64,000 nucleotides of DNA from JALYZC01 sp963725645 (lineage in GTDB: Bacteria > Actinomycetota > Thermoleophilia > Solirubrobacterales > Solirubrobacteraceae). This document shows positions 13,905-23,979 of the stretch, piece by piece (within the stretch, counting starts at the first letter, position 1; the number at the start of each line of letters is the position of its first letter). Made by a program: the position numbers and the translations under genes. The notes beneath the pieces were generated by a model. That model had not been told where the DNA came from. It saw only the letters and a list, made by a program, of their open reading frames with translations, and did not search any database. The stretch spans positions 1,116,001-1,180,000 of the forward strand of contig CAVRZD010000002.1 in the NCBI GenBank assembly GCA_963725645.1. The letters are read 5' to 3'.

Positions 13905-16541
13905 ATGGGCAGGGGGTCGCTTCGCATCGCACTGGTGCTCGCCGGGCTGGTAGCCGCGGTCGCTCCCGCCTGCGCGCAGGCGGCGGGCGACGCCTATCAC
14001 TCGACGATCCGCCGGACGACCCACGGCATCCCGCACGTGCTGGCGTCCGACTGGGCCGGCCTCGGCTACGGCTACGGCTACGCGTTCGCCCAGGACAACC
14101 TGTGTCAGATCGCCGACTCCTACGTGACGGTGAACGCGCAGCGCTCGCGGTACTTCGGTCCGGACGCCTCGTGGTCGTTCCGCTCCAACGGCACGAACCC
14201 GAACAACCTCAACAGCGACATCTTCTTCAAGAAGATCATCGACGACCGCGTGATCGAGGGGTTGCTCGCGAAGGCGCCGCCGCAGGGGCCGCGCCCCGAG
14301 GTGCGGGACATCGTGCGCGGGTACGTCGCCGGCTATGACCGCTACCTTGCCGACACGGGCGTGGACAACCTGCCCGATCCGACCTGCCGCGGCAAGCCAT
14401 GGGTGCGTCCGATCACCGAGATCGACGCCTACCGGCGCTTCTACCAGCTCGCGCTGCTGGCCAGCCAGGGCGTCGCCATCGACGGGATCGCTGGCGCCGC
14501 GCCCGCGGCCGGGGCGGCGCTGCCGCTGTCCACCCAGACCTCGATGCTGGGCGAGCTCAAGCAGCGGCTGCCGCTCGGAGGGATCGGCTCCAACGCGGTC
14601 GCGCTGGGAGCGCAGGCGACCGACAACGGCCGCGGGATGCTGCTCGGCAACCCGCACTTCCCGTGGGACGGCGCCGAGCGCTTCTACCAGGCCCAGCTCA
14701 CGATTCCGGGCCGGATCAACGTCACCGGCGCGAGCCTGTTCGGCGTCCCGCTCGTGCTGATCGGCCACACGCGCGATCTGGCCTGGAGCCACACCGTGTC
14801 GACCGCCTACCGCTTCACGCCGTTCGAGGAGCGCCTCGTGCCCGGCTCGCCGACGACCTACCTGGTGGACGGCCAGCCGCGCCAGATGAAGTCCCAGCAG
14901 GTCACCGTGCAGGCGCGCCGGGCCGACGGCACGCTGGAGAACCGCACGCGGACGCTGTACTCGACCGTGCACGGGCCGGTGTTCACGTCGATCCTCGGCC
15001 TGCCCCTGTTCCCGTGGACGCCGACGAGCGCGTACGCGATGGGCGACGCCAACGCGCCGAACTTCCGCTACCTCAACCACTTCTTCGAGACCGATCGCGC
15101 GCAGAGCACGTCCGAGCTCGACCAGATCCTGCGCCGCAACCAGGGGATCCCCTGGGTCAACACGATTGCCGCCGACTCGCGCGGGAAGGCCTACTACGCC
15201 GACCAGTCCGTCGTTCCCAATGTTCCCGACGCCAAGGCGCAGGCGTGCGACACCCCGCTGGGCGTTGCGGCCTACGCGGCGCTGCGCCTGCCGGTGCTCG
15301 ACGGGTCGCGGACGGCGTGCAACTGGGACAACGATCCCGACGCGCTCCAGCCCGGCATCTTCGGTCCGAGCCACCTGCCGAGCCTGTTCCGCGACGACTA
15401 CGTCACGAACTCCAACGACTCCTACTGGCTGTCGAACCCGAAGCAGCCGCTGACCGGCTTCGCGAAGATCATCGGCGACGAGCGCACGGCGCGCGCGCTG
15501 CGCACGCGCTCCGGGCTGGTGATGGTGGCCGAGCGCCTCGCCTCGGGCCGCTTCTCGCTGCGCAACCTGCAGGACATGGTGTTCGCCAACCGTCAGTACG
15601 CCGGCGAGCTGTTCCGCGACCAGCTGGTGGCGATGTGCCAGGCCAACCCGACGCTGATCGGCTCGAGCGGGCCCGTCGACGTGAGCGCCGCCTGCCCGGT
15701 GCTGCGTGCCTGGGACCTGCACGACAACCTCGACAGCGCCGGCGCGCTGCTGTTCCGGCGCTTCGCCTCACGCGCGCTCGCGTCGATCGGCGGAGTGATC
15801 GCAAACCCGACGGTCTTCGCCAACGCGTTCGACGCCAACGATCCGGTCCACACACCCAACGGGCTCAACACGGGCAGCCCGCAGGTCCAGCAGGCCCTCG
15901 CCGACGCGGTCACCGACCTGCGCTCGAACGGGATCCCGCTCGATGCCCCGTTGCGCGGCCATCAGTACGAGCAGCGCGGCGCCGAGAGGATCCCGATCCA
16001 CGGCGGGCCCGGCACGCTCGGCGTGTTCAACGCCATCAACGTCACGTGGACCCCGCCGATCGGCTACCCGGACGTCCCGCACGGGTCGAGCTTCGTCCAG
16101 GCGGTGCAGTTCGGCGGCGGATCGTGCCCGCGCACGCGCACGATCCTCACCTATTCGCAGTCCACCAACCCGCGGTCGCCCTACTTCTCCGATCAGACCC
16201 GCATGTTCTCGCGCAAGGAGTGGGTGCCCGGGGAATTCTGCGAGGGCGACATTCGCGACGACCGGCAGTTCACGCTGACCGAGTTCGGCGCGCGGCGTTC
16301 GTGCGCGAAGCGGGCGAGGCTGACGCTGGCCGCCCTGCACGCGCGCGGCCGCCGGGTCCGCCGCGTGGACGCCTACGTGAACGGACGGCGGGTGAAGGTG
16401 TTCCGCGGCCGCAGCCTGCACCGGATCACACTGCGCCCGCTGCCGCGCGGGGCCTTCACCCTCACCCTGGTGTCGCGCACGAGCGCGGGCCGCGGCGGCC
16501 GGCGCATCACCTCCGTGCACCGCTTCGGCGGCTGCCGATAG
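13905..16541 (+). CDS. Penicillin-acylase-family (Ntn) amidohydrolase, secreted
   Basis: An 878-residue secreted precursor with a signal peptide (SLRIALVLAGLVAAVAPACAQA), an alpha chain of about 200 residues, and a beta chain that should begin at Ser229 in GGIGSNAVALG after autoproteolysis. Downstream are GMLLGNPHFPWDGAERFY and HTRDLAWSHTVSTAYRFTPFEE, typical of the aculeacin A acylase, AHL acylase and cyclic-lipopeptide acylase branch. A Cys-bounded C-terminal beta domain of about 80 residues (SCAKRARL...GGCR) is appended, resembling wall or surface modules of related bacteria. ATG 13905 gives a clean signal peptide; an upstream ATG at 13848 adds 19 Arg/Ala-rich residues. Confidence 0.9.
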   Translation: MGRGSLRIALVLAGLVAAVAPACAQAAGDAYHSTIRRTTHGIPHVLASDWAGLGYGYGYAFAQDNLCQIADSYVTVNAQRSRYFGPDASWSFRSNGTNPNNLNSDIFFKKIIDDRVIEGLLAKAPPQGPRPEVRDIVRGYVAGYDRYLADTGVDNLPDPTCRGKPWVRPITEIDAYRRFYQLALLASQGVAIDGIAGAAPAAGAALPLSTQTSMLGELKQRLPLGGIGSNAVALGAQATDNGRGMLLGNPHFPWDGAERFYQAQLTIPGRINVTGASLFGVPLVLIGHTRDLAWSHTVSTAYRFTPFEERLVPGSPTTYLVDGQPRQMKSQQVTVQARRADGTLENRTRTLYSTVHGPVFTSILGLPLFPWTPTSAYAMGDANAPNFRYLNHFFETDRAQSTSELDQILRRNQGIPWVNTIAADSRGKAYYADQSVVPNVPDAKAQACDTPLGVAAYAALRLPVLDGSRTACNWDNDPDALQPGIFGPSHLPSLFRDDYVTNSNDSYWLSNPKQPLTGFAKIIGDERTARALRTRSGLVMVAERLASGRFSLRNLQDMVFANRQYAGELFRDQLVAMCQANPTLIGSSGPVDVSAACPVLRAWDLHDNLDSAGALLFRRFASRALASIGGVIANPTVFANAFDANDPVHTPNGLNTGSPQVQQALADAVTDLRSNGIPLDAPLRGHQYEQRGAERIPIHGGPGTLGVFNAINVTWTPPIGYPDVPHGSSFVQAVQFGGGSCPRTRTILTYSQSTNPRSPYFSDQTRMFSRKEWVPGEFCEGDIRDDRQFTLTEFGARRSCAKRARLTLAALHARGRRVRRVDAYVNGRRVKVFRGRSLHRITLRPLPRGAFTLTLVSRTSAGRGGRRITSVHRFGGCR

Positions 16542-16555
16542 CGCCGGACGGTGAT

Positions 16556-17332
16556 CTAGGGCTCGAGCTGGCCCGCGTAGAGTGCGAAGACGGCGCCCTG
16601 CGGGTCCTGCACGATCCCGATCTTCGCCATCTGGATGTCGATCGGACCGGCCAGCTTCGTGCCGCCGAGCTCCTCGACCTTCGCGAGCCCGGCGTCGATG
16701 TCCTCGGTCGCGAAGTACACGAGCCAGTGCGGCGGCTCGGGCGGGCGCACCTCGCGGATGCCGCCGTTGTTCGCCTCGCCGTTCTTGATTGACAGGTAGG
16801 GCTCGGGGCTGCCCTCGAACGGCGAGATGTCCCAGCCAAACAGGCCGGAGTAGAAGGCGGTCGAGGCGTCGAGGTCGGGTGAGGCGAGCTCGTTCCAGCA
16901 GAGGGCGCCGGGGGCGTTGACCAGCGCCGCTCCGATCGTGTCCTTCGCCTGCCAGACGAAGAAGAAGGCGCTCTGAGGGTCCTGGATCGCGGCCATGCGG
17001 CCGGCGTCCATCACGTCGAAGGGCGGGGCGACCACGTTCGCCCCGAGCTGCTTGGCCCGGTCGGCGGCCGCGTCGGCACTCTCGACCGTCACGTACGAGT
17101 TCCATGTCGGCGGCGCGCCGGCGTCACGCATCATCTCCGGTTGCGGCGAGATCGCGCCGACCTCCTTTCCGCCCACGCGCGCCATCGAGTAGTGGACGCC
17201 GTCGCCGACCGGCACGTCCTCGATCTCCCAACCGAAGAGTCCGGTGTAGAAGGCCTTGGCCGCGTCCTGGTCGGTGGTCGTCAGGTCGGTCCAGGAGAAG
17301 GTCCCAGGTGTGTACTGCGTTCGTTCGCCCAT
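16556..17332 (-). CDS. VOC-family protein, two glyoxalase-like domains
   Basis: A 258-residue protein of two tandem vicinal-oxygen-chelate domains (about 10-125 and 138-255). Each starts with a FSWTDLTTTDQDAAKAFYTGLFGWE or CWNELASPDLDASTAFYSGLFGWD module and ends with AIQDPQSAFFFVWQ or IVQDPQGAVFALY. Such doubled VOC proteins are abundant in actinobacteria and seldom have assigned substrates. It converges on the acylase gene and is divergent from the thioesterase gene at 17404. Confidence 0.87.
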   Translation of the reverse strand: MGERTQYTPGTFSWTDLTTTDQDAAKAFYTGLFGWEIEDVPVGDGVHYSMARVGGKEVGAISPQPEMMRDAGAPPTWNSYVTVESADAAADRAKQLGANVVAPPFDVMDAGRMAAIQDPQSAFFFVWQAKDTIGAALVNAPGALCWNELASPDLDASTAFYSGLFGWDISPFEGSPEPYLSIKNGEANNGGIREVRPPEPPHWLVYFATEDIDAGLAKVEELGGTKLAGPIDIQMAKIGIVQDPQGAVFALYAGQLEP

Positions 17333-17403
17333 GGCGGCGACCCTACCCGAGATCGCCAGCCCCGGAACCCGGAGCGTCGACGGCGTGCCAGACTGCCGCT
17401 CCC

Positions 17404-17829
17404 GTGCCGCCGGACCCGAACACTCCCGAGATCACTCCCGCGCTCGCGGCCCGCGCGCTCGCCGGCTCGTTTCCCGGCGACCTCGGGGTCGAGCTCGTCG
17501 AGATCGGCGACGGCCGCGTGCGCGGCCGGCTGGCTGCCGACCACCGCCATCTTCATCCCGGCGGCTACGTGCACGGGGGCGTGTGGGTGGCGTTCGCCGA
17601 CACCGTGGCCGCATGGGGCACGATGCGCCACCTCGTGCCGGGCCACGACTTCACCACCGTGGAGCTGAAGGCGAACGTGTTCAGCGCGGCGCGCGAGGGC
17701 GACATGCTCGATGCCGCGGGCGAGCTGCTGCACGCCGGCCGGCGCACCCAGGTGTGGGAGGTGCGGATCCGCAAGGGCGAGCGCCTGGCCGCGAACTTCG
17801 TCTGCACCCAGCTGATCATCGCGCCGTGA
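17404..17829 (+). CDS. PaaI-type hotdog thioesterase
   Basis: A 141-residue hotdog thioesterase starting at GTG 17404 (VPPDPNTPEITPALAA). The PaaI signature HPGGYVHGGVWVAFADTVAAWGTMR contains the HGG turn and the acidic residue of the active-site helix. It is followed by TTVELKANVFSAAREGD and a TQVWEVRIRKGERLAANFVCTQLI strand. It probably hydrolyses aryl- or short acyl-CoA esters. Its stop overlaps the GTG of the acyl-CoA synthetase gene (GTGA), so thioesterase and synthetase are coupled. Confidence 0.87.
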   Translation: MPPDPNTPEITPALAARALAGSFPGDLGVELVEIGDGRVRGRLAADHRHLHPGGYVHGGVWVAFADTVAAWGTMRHLVPGHDFTTVELKANVFSAAREGDMLDAAGELLHAGRRTQVWEVRIRKGERLAANFVCTQLIIAP

Positions 17830-19265
17830 ACTTCGCCGTCGACGTCGTCGAGGCCGCGCCCGCCGGTGGGCGCGCGCTCGTCGAGCTCGCCCGCGACGGC
17901 TCGCGGCGGGAGTGGACGTTCGGCGAGGTGGCGGATTGCAGCGCGCGGATGGCGGGCGCGCTCGCGGCGCGCGGCGTGGGGCGCGGCGACGTCGTCCTGA
18001 CCCTGATCGGCAACCGGCCGGAGTGGGTGTTCGCGATGGTCGCCTGCTTCCGGCTGGGGGCCGTCGTGCTCCCGTGCAACGAGCAGCTGCGCGCCGGCGA
18101 CCTGCGCGTGCGTCTCGACGCCGCGGAGCCGGCGGTCGTGCTCGTGGACGAGCGCGACCTGGCCGAGCTCGAGGCCGCGGGCCCGACCGGGGAGGTCGTG
18201 GTCGTGCCCGACGAGGCCCTGCTGGAGGCCGCGCCGGCCCCGCCGGCGGCACTCTCTCCCGACGACCCGTGCCTGATCGTGTTCACCAGCGGCACCGCCG
18301 GCGAACCCACGGCGGTCGTCCACGGCCAGCGCTATCTCCCGGGCCAGCGCACGCAGGCCGAGCACTGGCTCGCGCCGGCTCCCGGCGAGCTCGTCTGGTG
18401 TACGGCCGCCAGCGGATGGTCGAAATCGGCGCGCAACGCGTTCATCGCGCCGTGGCTGCGCGGCGCCGCGGCGCTGCTGCACGACGCGCGCTTCGAGCCC
18501 GCCGAGCGGCTCGACGTCCTGGAGCGCGAACGCGTGAACGTGCTGTGCATGGCGCCGACGGAGTACCGCGTGATCGCCAAGCGCGCGCGGCTGCGGCCGC
18601 TCCCCGCGCTCACCGGCCTGGTCGCGGCCGGGGAGGCGCTCAACCCGCAGGTCCTGCGCGCCTGGGAGGAGGCGACCGGCCTGGGCATCCGCGACGGCTA
18701 CGGGCAGACCGAGACCGGGCAGCTGACCGCCAATCCGCCGGGCCTGCCGCCCCGTCTCGGCTCGATGGGCCGTCCGCTGCCGGGCGTCGACCTGCGGGTG
18801 GACGACGGCGAGCTGGTGCTCGCCGACCCGGCCACCGACCCGACGTTCTTCGTCGGCTATCTCGACGGGACGGCCCCGCCGTCCGGCGCCTGGCACACGG
18901 GCGACCGCGTTGAGGTGGACGACGACGGCTACCTGTACTTCGAGGGACGCACCGACGACGTGATCATCTCCGCGGGCTACCGAATCGGGCCGTTCGAGGT
19001 CGAGTCCGCGCTGGTCGCGCACCCCGCCGTCGCGGAGGCGGCGGTGGTCGCGGCGCCCGACGATGAGCGCGGGTCCGTCGTCCGCGCGGTCGTCGTCCTG
19101 CGCGACGGCTTCGCGGCGTCCGACTCCCTGTCTCGCGAGCTGCAGGACCACGTCAAGCACGAGACCGCGCCGTACAAGTACCCGCGCCTGGTCGAGTTCG
19201 CCGCCGAGCTGCCCAAGACGGCGAGCGGCAAGGTGCGCCGCGCGCTACTCCGCGAGCGCGGCTAG
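17826..19265 (+). CDS. Acyl-CoA synthetase (AMP-binding)
   Basis: A 479-residue adenylate-forming enzyme. The P-loop-like motif is IVFTSGTAGEPTAVVH, A5 is DGYGQTETGQL, and A7-A8 is WHTGDRVEVDDDGYLYFEGRTDD followed by VIISAGYRIGPFEVE. The catalytic Lys is in LPKTASGKVRRALLR. It resembles the medium-chain or benzoate-type acyl-CoA synthetases. The GTG start (17826) overlaps the preceding stop. Paired with the thioesterase it could set the level of one acyl-CoA. It ends 4 bp into the convergent lipoprotein gene. Confidence 0.9.
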   Translation: MNFAVDVVEAAPAGGRALVELARDGSRREWTFGEVADCSARMAGALAARGVGRGDVVLTLIGNRPEWVFAMVACFRLGAVVLPCNEQLRAGDLRVRLDAAEPAVVLVDERDLAELEAAGPTGEVVVVPDEALLEAAPAPPAALSPDDPCLIVFTSGTAGEPTAVVHGQRYLPGQRTQAEHWLAPAPGELVWCTAASGWSKSARNAFIAPWLRGAAALLHDARFEPAERLDVLERERVNVLCMAPTEYRVIAKRARLRPLPALTGLVAAGEALNPQVLRAWEEATGLGIRDGYGQTETGQLTANPPGLPPRLGSMGRPLPGVDLRVDDGELVLADPATDPTFFVGYLDGTAPPSGAWHTGDRVEVDDDGYLYFEGRTDDVIISAGYRIGPFEVESALVAHPAVAEAAVVAAPDDERGSVVRAVVVLRDGFAASDSLSRELQDHVKHETAPYKYPRLVEFAAELPKTASGKVRRALLRERG

Positions 19266-19756
19266 GCCCGCGGCGCCGGCACGTCGGCCAGCGACCGCGA
19301 CGGCCCGCCGACGCAGCCCTTGAGCCGCAGCTTCGCCCAGCGGTGGGCGTCGTTCGTGGCCGCTCGCGCCAGCGTGGGCCGCCGGCGGGCCAGTTCGGCG
19401 GCCGGGTCCGGGCTCGTCTTCAGGGCGGCGGTGAGGCGACCGAGCGCGCGGTCCGTGCGCAGCCCGATGTTGATCGCGCTGTCGTGGCTGCGGTCGGTCC
19501 CGATCGGGGGGTTGACCCGGGCGATCCGGTTGGTGAGCGTGCGGTTGATGGCGCGCAGCCGGCGCAGGCGCGTGAGCAGCGCGGCCCGGTCGGTCGCCGC
19601 CGGTAGCGTCTGCTGCTCGGCCTGGGCCGTCGCGCAGTAGCCGGTCACCCGCGCGCGGTACTCCTGCCGGCTGAGCGCGGGGCGCGTGCAGCCCGCGACG
19701 GCGATGGCGGCCAGGAGGACCAGCGCCGGGACGCATCGGCGCGCTGCCGCGGGCAT
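19262..19756 (-). CDS. Putative lipoprotein, function unknown
   Basis: A 164-residue protein with an N-terminal lipoprotein signal (VPALVLLAAIAVAGC, Cys23). The rest is a helical, Arg/Ala-rich domain with two further Cys residues (YCATAQ and LKGCVGG) that could form a disulfide. The region RLRRLRAINRTLTNRIARVNPP looks like a four-helix-bundle arrangement. No family recognised. It is downstream of ridA and probably co-transcribed (2 bp apart). Confidence 0.7.
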   Translation of the reverse strand: MPAAARRCVPALVLLAAIAVAGCTRPALSRQEYRARVTGYCATAQAEQQTLPAATDRAALLTRLRRLRAINRTLTNRIARVNPPIGTDRSHDSAINIGLRTDRALGRLTAALKTSPDPAAELARRRPTLARAATNDAHRWAKLRLKGCVGGPSRSLADVPAPRA

Positions 19757-19758
19757 CG

Positions 19759-20151
19759 CTAGTCCGTCAGCGCGACGATCGCGTCGATCTCGACGTCCGC
19801 GCCGCGCGGCAGCGCCGCGACGCCGACGGCCACGCGGGCCGGGGGATCACCCTCGAAGAACGTCGCGTAGACGTCGTTGACCTCGGCGAACGCGTCGAGG
19901 TCGGTCATGTAGACGGTCGCGCGCACGGCCTCGCTCAGCGCCGTGCCGGCGGCGGCGCACACGGCGTCGAGGTTCTCGAGGCAGCGGCGCGCCTGCTCGG
20001 CGGGGCCTCCCTGCACCAGCTCACCGGACTCGGGGTCGAGCGGGATCTGGCCGGAGCAGAACAGCAGGCCCCCCGCGCGAATCGCCTGCGCGTACGGGCC
20101 GATGGCCGCGGGGGCGTTGAGCGCCGTGACCGTCTCTCGGTGGTGGGACAT
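19759..20151 (-). CDS. ridA: RidA family reactive imine/enamine deaminase
   Basis: A 130-residue RidA/YjgF/UK114 protein, the usual size. It has APAAIGPYAQAIRAGGLLFCSGQIPLDPESGEL, then QARRCLENLDAVCAAAG, VYMTDLDAFAEVNDVYATFF, and PARVAVGVAALPRGADVEIDAIV. The Arg before VAVG corresponds to the catalytic Arg that binds the substrate carboxylate in active RidA. It hydrolyses 2-aminoacrylate-type intermediates released by PLP enzymes. Confidence 0.92.
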   Translation of the reverse strand: MSHHRETVTALNAPAAIGPYAQAIRAGGLLFCSGQIPLDPESGELVQGGPAEQARRCLENLDAVCAAAGTALSEAVRATVYMTDLDAFAEVNDVYATFFEGDPPARVAVGVAALPRGADVEIDAIVALTD

Positions 20152-20202
20152 GGCGGCGCACCCTACCGTCGGGGCCGCCGCGCACGTCCCGTGACCGAAC
20201 GG

Positions 20203-20757
20203 TTACGCGGGCGGTGGGCCCGGAGGCCACGGACCCCCGGGGCCGCGCGCGTCGCCGCGCGGGCCGCCGCCGGGGCCGCCGTGGGGCCCGAAGTGGCCCC
20301 GTCCCGGCCGGTGCGCAGCGTCGCTCGCCAGCACGAACGTCCCGTCGGACGACTGCGACACGTGCACGAAGTCGCCCGCCTTCAGGTCGCCGAGCTTCGC
20401 CTTCGCGAAGTTGCGGACGATGGTCGCGTTCGAGGGGATTGTCAGCGTGACGTCCTTGTACGTGACGTTGCCGACGCCCTCGGTGATGGTCAGCCGGTCG
20501 CCGGAGACGGACTTCACCTTGCCCTTGTCCTCGGTTTCCGTGATGAAGGCCTTGCCCGCCCTATTGAGCACGACCACCTCGGCGTGCACCGCGGGCCCGT
20601 GGAACCCGCGCGGGGGACCCGCGTGGCGATTGGAGTTGCCGTTCTTCGCCTTGCCCGACGGGGCGGCGGCGCTGCCGGCGATTCCGGCGACCGCGCCGGC
20701 GAGGGCGCAGAGGCCGATCACGACGGCGAGCCGCAGCAGGCGGGACTTGCGGTTCAC
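20203..20757 (-). CDS. Secreted DUF5666-like protein
   Basis: A 184-residue protein with an N-terminal signal or anchor (LRLAVVIGLCALAGAVAGIAG). A central beta domain follows (GKVKSVSGDRLTITEGVGNVTYKDVTLTIPSNATIVRN...LKAGDFVHVSQSSDGTFVLAS), like the OB-type DUF5666 fold. The tail is Gly/Pro/His-rich and of low complexity. GTG start at 20755-20757 follows GGAGGA. It is divergent from the yyaL-like gene. Function unknown; surface exposure is likely. Confidence 0.75.
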   Translation of the reverse strand: MNRKSRLLRLAVVIGLCALAGAVAGIAGSAAAPSGKAKNGNSNRHAGPPRGFHGPAVHAEVVVLNRAGKAFITETEDKGKVKSVSGDRLTITEGVGNVTYKDVTLTIPSNATIVRNFAKAKLGDLKAGDFVHVSQSSDGTFVLASDAAHRPGRGHFGPHGGPGGGPRGDARGPGGPWPPGPPPA

Positions 20758-20849
20758 GGGGTCCTCCGTTCGTTGGGGGCCTGCGGACGCTCCCAGGCCA
20801 ACCTAAGAGTTGTGTCGGAGGCAGATAAGGCTCCGCTAGCCTCGGGACC

Positions 20850-22798
<1,949 letters not shown>

Positions 22799-22802
<4 letters not shown>

Positions 22803-23335
22803 AACGCCAGGCCGATGGGGAGCGGGGCCGGAAGCGCCGGCGCGAGCGCGCGGCCGAGGCGCCCGAGCCACGCCGCCATGAACCCGTCGGAGGGTGCCGA
22901 GCGCTCGCCGCCGCCGGGAGGCGCCGCGCCGGACCCGCCGCCGCGTCGCATCTCGGCCACCTCGCGAACCGCCGCTATCACCTCGTCGAGCGGCTGGCCC
23001 TTCTCGAGGTAGAGGTCCGCGCCGTTCTGGAGCGCCGGCTCGCGCATCCGGTCGGCCGCAAAGCCGGAGAAGACGATGATGCCGGTGACCGGCGCCGTGG
23101 ACAAGATCGCCGGGATCGTCTCGAGCCCGTCCATCTCGGGCATGGAGAGGTCGAGCAACACGACGTCGGGCTGGAGCTCGGCGATCACGCGCGCGCCCTC
23201 GCGGCCGTTGTCGGCCTCTCCCACGACCCGCATGCGGGGGTCCGCCTCGAGCGCGTAGCGCAGGAGCTTGCGCATCTCGGAGACGTCGTCGCAGACGACG
23301 ACGCTGATGGTGGGATCCGCGGCCGGACCGTTCAT
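22799..23335 (-). CDS. Response regulator, receiver domain only
   Basis: A 178-residue receiver protein. The acidic pocket is CDDVSE (15-20), the phospho-acceptor Asp62 is in VVLLDLSMPEMDG, the switch Ser is in IIVFSGF, and Lys112 is in LYLEKGQPLDE. After about residue 130 there is a Gly/Ala/Pro-rich linker and a short hydrophobic C-terminal helix, but no DNA-binding domain. Output is therefore probably by protein interaction. The ATG overlaps the stop of the kinase-like gene upstream (ATGA). Confidence 0.88.
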
Positions 23336-23937
23336 GGGCCGCCGCCAGAACCTCCGGTGACGGTGGCCTTGGTCGTCCTCCGCAGGTCGCCCGGGCCGAG
23401 GGCGACCTCGGAGTCGCGCTCGCCCAGCAGCTCGGTGATCAATCCGCGCGCCTTGCGCAGGGTCTCCTCGATCGCCTCGCGGCTGTGCTCGTCCTCGCCG
23501 CGGTCGAGCTCGTACTTGGCCACGGTCAGGCCCTGCACGATGTTGTCGTTGATCTCCAGCGCCTGGCGCTGGCGCACCTTGAGGTCCTCGAACATCTGCG
23601 CACCGCGCAGCACGCTGGCGTAGGACCCGCGCAGCGTGAGGTAGTAGACGCCGACCGCGGCGGTGAGCAGATCCCACAGGCCGACGTGCCAGTCCCACGC
23701 CTCGCGCATCGCGAGGCCGTGCGCCTTGTCGATCCCGAACTCCGGCAGCAGCATGTGCACGGAGTGCGCTCCGTGGTGGACGCCGCAGGTGAAGAAGATC
23801 AGTCCGGTGGCGAGCCCGAGCTTGTTCGAGCGCAGCTGGTCCGTCTTCACCAACCCGGACAGGATGATGTAGGAGATCGCGAAATACGCGAACGCGACCA
23901 CGAGGTTCTCGATCGTCACGATCTGCCACATCTGCAT
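23332..23937 (-). CDS. Membrane sensor with degenerate HisKA_3-like domain, no ATPase domain
   Basis: A 201-residue protein. Three or four membrane helices (about 8-30, 43-65, 84-104) are rich in His (GVHHGAHSVHM). Then comes a cytoplasmic coiled coil (VLRGAQMFEDLKVRQRQ) and a dimerisation helix ALEINDNIVQGLTVAKYEL. HisKA_3 kinases have ELHD at this place, so the His is replaced by Asn130. The C-terminus ends after about 50 more residues and there is no HATPase domain. It is coupled to the receiver gene by 4 bp. It probably senses a membrane or haem/metal signal and scaffolds rather than phosphorylates (inference). Confidence 0.75.
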   Translation of the reverse strand: MQMWQIVTIENLVVAFAYFAISYIILSGLVKTDQLRSNKLGLATGLIFFTCGVHHGAHSVHMLLPEFGIDKAHGLAMREAWDWHVGLWDLLTAAVGVYYLTLRGSYASVLRGAQMFEDLKVRQRQALEINDNIVQGLTVAKYELDRGEDEHSREAIEETLRKARGLITELLGERDSEVALGPGDLRRTTKATVTGGSGGGP

Positions 23938-23979
23938 AGGCCCCGTACCTCCGTGTTGCGAGCCGCGTGATTGTCGCAG